A model generated the notes under the pieces. It ran no database searches and was not told the origin of the DNA. It saw only the letters and a program-made list of their open reading frames with translations. A program made the translations under genes and the position numbers. Source: Chlorops oryzae (Eukaryota; Arthropoda; Insecta; Diptera; Chloropidae). From it: DNA of 64,000 nucleotides. Location of the stretch: contig CM035806.1 in NCBI GenBank assembly GCA_020466095.1, forward strand, positions 7,341,751 through 7,405,750, given 5' to 3'. Position 1 is the first letter of the stretch. Each line of letters opens with the position of its first letter. Positions 58,126-64,000 of the stretch are shown here, piece after piece.

Positions 58126-60147
58126 CGTGAAGCTTAGTGGATTGCACACCGTTACGACAATGACTGGAAAAGTTCCATTCGCTTTCAGCTTGACCTCGTA
58201 TTCTTTCAACTTAGGAAGATCGCTTATCTTCAGAGGGACCATAGAAGCTCGGTTGAGCGTTAAACTTCGAAATAGTTCAGTCGGGGATTGCAGTCTCTCT
58301 GGTGTCGATGGCGAAGCAGTTTTACTTAATGTTTCCTTTGGGCATAAGGTTGCATTCTTTTGAAGTTCGATTTCCAAAAGTAAATCGTCGTTTATATTGC
58401 AATACGGCAAATCGGGCCCATTGATTCTCCGAAGTATTGTAACTTGTGGTATGTCTCCTGGTATTTCGACACGAACAAAAGCCTGACAATTGTATGGCAA
58501 TAGAGCTCGCATGCGTCCAATTATGTTTTGATTGAATTCGGGAATATTATGTAGTTTAACGCGTATCGCTTGTGCTGGAAATTTACTCAATGCCATGCTC
58601 AATGATTCAAGTCGGAATATTTCCGATATGGGAATTCGACGTTTAACATTATAGTCAATGAGGAGAACGTCAACCGACAACGACAATTGCTGATCGGGAT
58701 GGCTGGTTAAATTTTTAGCCTGTTTTAAATCTATTAAACGGGCACGACACCATTTAACACAATGGTCATCGTCATGAACGAGTAGGACGGCTTGTTGTTG
58801 CCTCTGCAGTTCCTCCGGTGAGCATTTGAATTGCTCGCGATTGAATTTCGATTCAATGATTTGATTTAGCGCCTTATTCACATATTGAGAATCGGCATTC
58901 ATTATTTGCAAGCTTATATCGCCATTGTGAATATCGATGTTAGTTATATTGACCGACGGTAGACTGCCCTCGGATCTCAATTGTGGCGGCAGCGATTGTT
59001 TCGAGATTTCCTCTTGCAATAGCAAATTCAGATTGATATCATCGTCCGTTGATGTGTCAAACATGATCACTTGAATGATGCCATTCGCCTCGAAGTCGGC
59101 AATATCTTTTGTTACGATCTCGCCGATGACAGCGCGATTCAATAAACGATTTTCTAAAACTTTCATCGCATTTGGATGCTCAGCGAAATCTTTTAACCCA
59201 AACAGTGAGAGCGGTACCGCTTGTGGTGCTAAATTTAGGAATTGCGATTCGCAAAGATATAACTCATTAACCGGCAGATATTCTGTGTCACCGAAATCGA
59301 TGTAGAAGCAAAGTGCTTTTTGATTCTCCTTATCGAGCGATTCGACCCGAACACGATGCCAACCGGAGCGAAATTCTACTAGGTAAATATGCTTCGGAGC
59401 AATGACATCGGGACGAACTTTATTCTGGGCCATATGGCTATTCAGTTCACTCATTAGAGTTTCGAAACGTGCATTGTACTCCTCACCGAGCAGACATGCC
59501 CAGATTTCAGTGGTCGAAACACAGTGTTGTATATATAGCTCCCAATTCTTTTCAGACCATGGAAGTTTCGGTGGTTCCAATTTGATAGCCATTTGGTCTG
59601 ATGCAACATCATGATCATGATCACCATTACCATCCCCATTATCGACTGTATCGGTAGTAATATCCTTGTTAGCCAATATAATAAAAGTCGATTCCTTTAA
59701 GCCTTCCTCCAAAATGAATCGTGCAGAGTTCTTGATTAGCATAAACCAATGATCTGGCATTGTGTAACGAAATTTGTTTGTAAACCATCCAGACATTTTA
59801 TCCGAAATTATTCCATGTGGATGCAACAGCAATTCGTTATAGAGAACATTTAAAAATTCCTTCTCGTCGGGGAACGTGGGCAATAGATTACGTGACTCTA
59901 CTATTTGAATTTGCTGTATCGCCTTCTCGGCACAAGCGATTCGTGCGGTACCCTCAGTGCTGTACTCTTTCGGATATGTGGAATAAATTGTATTGCTGTT
60001 GATAATCATCTGGCAATAGTATAAACCTTGCTTTGATTTAAACATATTGTATTGCGGTTCACCATACTTCCGACCCTCGCAGTATTGGGCAATCGATTTA
60101 CAGGGATCACACTTCGGATCGAATTGCCAAACCTTCGTTGTTGCGTT
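58126..60147 (-). CDS. tapas: tapas/TDRD7, large exon (LOTUS and Tudor domains)
   Basis: 674 codons. It opens NATTKVWQFDPKCDPCKSIA and a cysteine-containing, dsRNA-binding-like stretch (FKSKQGLYYCQMII). A LOTUS/OST-HTH domain follows (LLPTFPDEKEFLNVLYNELL to FILEEGLKES), then Tudor 1 (FRSGWHRVRVESLDKENQKA...YIDFGDTEYLPVNEL) and Tudor 2 (VKWCRARLIDL...VDVLLIDYNVKRRIPISEI). It ends VTVCNPLSFT. The order fits TDRD7, called tapas in Drosophila, a germ-granule protein of the piRNA pathway. LOTUS domains contact the Vasa helicase in related proteins. The start at 60147 follows TGTAG and the donor is ACG|GTATGT. Confidence 0.95.
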
Positions 60148-60344
60148 CTACACCAGCAGCAGATGATCATACAAATGGAAAAGCGAAGAAAAATGAAAAC
60201 AGAGAAAAATAAGATGGATTTTTATAAATTGTGAAGAGAGATGTGATAACTCCCACCCCACCTCCCCTTCTACTCTTAGAGGTTCATGATTAATTTCTAT
60301 TACTTCAATTAATAAAAAAAATCAAAAGCATATATAACTATATA

Positions 60345-60547
60345 TGTCACTCAGGAGCCGTTTCTATTTTGGCTCTTTTCAACACGGTCTTGGTACCCAC
60401 CACGGTCTTGGGTACCCACCAAAATGAGAATTTTTCACTTAGGTACTCACCAAAAGTATTTCTCTCTTGCTCTTTTTTTTTGCCTGCCGAGTAACATCTC
60501 TTTCTAACTGGCGCGAAATGTCCCGCCCAAAATCTATGAGAGTGACA
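60345..60547. mobile_element. TA-flanked MITE, copy 2 (ends TGTCACTC), in tapas intron
   Basis: Same family as 11372-11573, inverted, with TA on both sides. Confidence 0.7.
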
Positions 60548-61213
60548 TATCTATATAGTAATATATGATCAAAAGAATTGAGCAACAGAAAGAAAGACAA
60601 TTCTCAATTCTTTTAGCCCATCCACCACTAAGGAATTCGATGTTCTGAATGAATTTTCATTTCATATAGAATAAAGAAAAACAAAAAAAAAAAAAAAGCT
60701 TTAAAAACTATGCTCAAATGAGAGAGGGTTTAAATCAGTGATGTCCAAACTTATAAATTTACACTTTATACTTGTGCGAGTTACGCTGATTTGCATTGAC
60801 GAAGTTTCCCAATAAAAAGTGCGACCGTTCCTGGGTCGGTCTCAAAGAATTCAGTACCGGGTCGCCTTTCCCCATACATTCAACTCACTTAATTTTCATT
60901 AAAATCTAATACTTTTTAACCATAGCATACGCAGTTTAGCTTGCCGCCTATAATTCTCATTTGCTTTATAAAATGGGACACACACATAAGACTCGAAGAA
61001 TTTCTGTAAAGTTTTCACGACGTCAAGTGGCAAGAAAATGTGTGAGTCTGTCTTATTTATGGGTTTTTTTCTTGTTAGGACTGGAGGGGTGATGCCAGAT
61101 CGTGGGTCCTTTTCACTCAAACGACGTGACGTGCGAAAGATGGGTATGTTTACATCGAATTTTATGCATCGCCCTAATCTAAATGCGGACTTTTTTTCAA
61201 ATCTGTCCATTAC

Positions 61214-61244
<31 letters not shown>

Positions 61245-61635
61245 TTCTCTCTGTCTCCGTCAACAATACCTTTCCAAAACTAAACGAATCAAAACTAGCG
61301 ATAGTCGTCAAAAAACCATCCATGTTTTCGATAGTTTGAAACCATCGATAGTATCGAAAGTGCTATCGATTTTTTTTCTTTCGAAATTTTTATCCAGATA
61401 TTGCCCCCCGCTTTACTACATTTAAAATCAGTTGAAAATATTTCGAATACCTTGGAAATAAATGAAGAAGTTAGCAAGGACATATTTGAAGGAGTCCGAT
61501 GGGGCTATGCCCACGTATTTAACACGAAATTAACTTGAAGCGTAAATTTACTTTAATTTTGAACTGAAAAAATAATTCCCTCCCTCTTCATTACAGCCTA
61601 GATTATACGACGCCCTTATCCTGTCGCTGTGCTAT
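60548..61635. other. tapas intron with repeat pieces
   Basis: 60922-61075 is a diverged copy of 39399-39540; an A-run lies near 61213; ATCGATAG motifs lie at 61300-61370. No exon seen. Confidence 0.45.
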
Positions 61636-62265
61636 TAGGGATGCAAACGATATATCGATGTTTCCAAAACATCGATGTTTCAATCCTCGAAATCGATGTT
61701 TTAATATCGATGTTGAAATCAAAAACATCGATGATACATCGTTTTTCATGGGCGATATTTTATGAACGATATTTTTTTCATACAGGCCTTTTACATTAGC
61801 CAATTATTGACGGGAATTCTCACCTTTTGGGCGAACAAAATGTTGAAATTTTGGGAAACATTGCCCGTTTTATGATTTCGCGTGCTGGATAGATCATTTT
61901 TCGCCCTCTTTTGTATGTGGAAACAGGTATGTAACTCTAAAAGCGTGTAAAAATAAATATTATCAATAATTGACCAGTGTAAAAGGCCTCATAATCAGCG
62001 CGCCATCTTTCGTTCTATCCGTGATCTATACTACTGAAACCTAATCTGACCTAGTCAATTGTATTTAGACTGCATTGAGAGGTGTTTCTTGGTTGAAATA
62101 AGCAATCATCATCTCTGAATGAAGGTTTAAAAATTGTAATTAGCAATATCGGAAAAACATCGATATATCGTGTGGAAACGTCGATATTTTTAACATCGAT
62201 GTTTGATTTTTGGAAACATCGATATTCTCATATCGATATTTTTTATGAGCGATATTGCATCCCTA
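61636..62265. mobile_element. hAT MITE rich in ATCGAT, in tapas intron
   Basis: Ends TAGGGATGCAA and TTGCATCCCTA. The flanks TGTGCTAT and AGTGCTAT agree in 7 of 8 bases. Subterminal parts contain many ACATCGATGTT palindromes on both sides. Confidence 0.75.
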
Positions 62266-62297
62266 AGTGCTATGCTAAATACTGAATTCGTACTTAC

Positions 62298-63842
62298 TGA
62301 AACATTTGGTATTGAGACCACAGGTCTGGTGTTGTTGTTCCCTGCTGCGTGCACCTTGGCTGCTGTTTGTTGAGTCAACTGAATGCCAGAGTTGCCGCCG
62401 TTCGAAGAAACAACATCATCCCTGCTGTTGTTCAATTTCAAACGGTTTTGCACAGACATCTTCATTGGATTGGAGTTCGCGAACGAAGAACTACGCTGTT
62501 GCTGCTGCTGCTGCTGCTGCAATTGCGTCGTCGGGGGGTCCTTAACTTGTTGTTGTTGCGGTTGCTGTTGCGGTTGCTTGAAATTGCTCAGACGATTGCC
62601 GGCCCGATTGTTGATATTATTTTTTTGACCAAGGATCGGACGTAAGTTTGGATTATCTTTTTGTAAGTCTTTTTGATCGGATGCCATTTCGATTGGTTTT
62701 TTCGAAGAACGCATTAAATTTAGACGATGACGAAGATCGTTTGGCGGTAGAGTGGTAGAATTCTTGATGCTGCTGGCTGCGCTGCTATCTTTCGTGTCTG
62801 TTTGTCTATTTACAGTATTTTTTGTTGACTCTCGAGAGGAATGCTCTCCGGAGGAATCACTTTCATAGCTTGATGTTGATGTTTCCGATGACTCTGACGA
62901 CGATGCTAGATTTTCAATAAAAACTGATGCGAATGGTTTCTGAAGGAGCTTTTCGGTCGTTTTAATTACATCAACTTGCGAAAGAACACTAAAAGAATTA
63001 TTGTTCGGGTCAGACCTCTGTTCGAATTTTTTTTCAAATTCCCTTTTGAATTCCTCTATTTGATTGTTGTATTTTTTTTGAAGATCTTCGCTTTGACTTT
63101 TTAATTCTTTATTTACAGCTTCCTGGACGAGCGCTTGTAATTGCTTGGGTAAGACTTCTTTTTGTTCTTTTATTAGATTTTCTTGGTTTTGCTTTTGCTG
63201 TTGTTGTAATTTCTGTTGCTGCTGTTGCTCTTGCAATTTCTTTTGCTGCTGTTGCTCTTGCAATTTCTTTTGCTGTTGTTGCTCTTGCAATTTTTTTTGC
63301 TGTTGCTGCTCTTGCAATTTTTTTTGCTGTTGCTGCTCTTGCAATTTCTGTTGTTGTTGTCGTTGCTGCTGCTGCTGCTGCTGTTGTTGTCGTTGCTGCT
63401 GCTGCTGCTGTTGTTGTTGTCGTTGCTGCTGCTGCCAATAATGGTTTTGTTGTGGTTGTTGTTGCTGCTGCCAATAATGGTTTTGTTGTGGTTGCCGCCA
63501 ATTTGGTTGGTTTTGTGATTGTTGTTGTTGCCGCCAATATTGTTGGTTTTGTTGTTGTTGTTGTTGATGTATAAAAAGTTGTTGTGTTTGCTGCAGACGC
63601 AGTATAATTTCTTGGTTTTGTCGTTGAACCTGCTCTTGTCGCTGCTGCTGGTGCAGATAATATTGATTGCTAGCTTGGCTTTGTGGTGGTGCTGCTCTTT
63701 GCGGAGCAAAATGTCTTTGGCGTGGACGTTTTTTCGGCGGTTCGACTTTTTTCACAATCCGCGATCGACCAGAAGATTTCTGCTGACGCACCAGACCTAC
63801 AACATGAGCACTCTTGCTATTCGCTTTGGTTGATAAATAAAC
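62298..63842 (-). CDS. tapas: tapas/TDRD7, first exon found (Q-rich linker)
   Basis: 515 codons. It begins VYLSTKANSKSAHVVGLVRQ then QKSSGRSR, the segment just after LOTUS domain 1 in TDRD7 proteins, so the LOTUS 1 exon lies beyond the right edge. A long glutamine-rich region follows, with a 9-residue repeat KLQEQQQQK in tandem, then a likely coiled coil (LQALVQEAVNKELKSQSEDL to FKREFEKKFEQ), a serine-rich acidic patch and another Q/N-rich part ending IPNVS. Acceptor TTTTCAG|GTT and donor TCA|GTAAGT are strong and phase 0 fits the next exon. The Q-rich length may vary between individuals. Confidence 0.93.
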
Positions 63843-64000
63843 CTGAAAATGAAGCATACGTTTTTTTTTTTTTTAGGAAAATTTTTTCTTCAATGAAATA
63901 CCGTCGCCGCGTGTTAAAATTGAAAAGTAATTTCTTCAACGTTACAAATAGCGTCAAATCGAAATTTTTGTTGAGAGTAATGTTATGTTTTTGACCGTTG

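Noticed and set aside
63145..63833. long plus-strand frames rich in C or L opposite tapas
   Set aside because: They mirror the CAG/CAA glutamine codons of the tapas exon and have no independent support.

Overview
The window is AT-rich, repeat-dense nuclear DNA of an insect, most likely a higher fly (Cyclorrhapha; a tephritid-type genome would fit). The evidence is three protein-coding genes with fly-like products, short GT-AG introns beside long introns full of transposons, and hundreds of bases of homopolymer and microsatellite. No search was run; gene names rest on recognised domain sequence and on splice phases that close exactly.

Genes, all on the minus strand: (1) snurportin-1 at 13.3-14.5 kb (two exons, reading frame broken twice by apparent one-base indels); (2) a secreted relative of the insect dsRNase / DNA-RNA non-specific endonuclease family at 16.7-18.0 kb (two exons) that lacks the stretch that should carry the catalytic RGH motif; (3) the Shc adaptor at 27.6-39.1 kb (six exons seen: PTB domain split over four, linker, SH2; the 5' end is not found); (4) tapas/TDRD7 at 55.3-63.8 kb (five exons: Q-rich linker, LOTUS domain, three Tudor regions; the first LOTUS exon lies outside the window). 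Candidate short exons of unknown genes lie at 8.46-8.89 kb (+), 9.28-9.36 kb (-), 45.93-45.98 kb (+) and 51.39-51.57 kb (+).

Layout: 0-13 kb is almost all repeats (a hAT-like element with a nested dispersed repeat, a pogo-like MITE, a GATC-rich satellite, an 871-bp hAT hairpin). 14.9-27.3 kb holds nested MITEs, including three different hAT MITEs placed end to end at one 8-bp target. The Shc introns hold an almost complete Himar1-like mariner (one extra T breaks its frame), an ABAB tandem repeat, and a 1.6-kb cluster of six tRNA-like sequences associated with elements that end in CCCAGCGGRAAAT. 39-55 kb is intergenic repeats. The tapas introns hold a TTAA MITE, a pogo-like MITE swollen by a GA tract, and further MITEs.

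Mobile DNA dominates. I could place ends and target-site duplications for more than twenty elements: hAT (8-bp duplications), TTAA elements (five copies of one family), TA elements (mariner, pogo-like) and TAA elements (PIF/Harbinger-like). The protein genes do not form a pathway: snurportin imports snRNPs, Shc transmits receptor tyrosine kinase signals, and tapas works in germline granules and the piRNA pathway.
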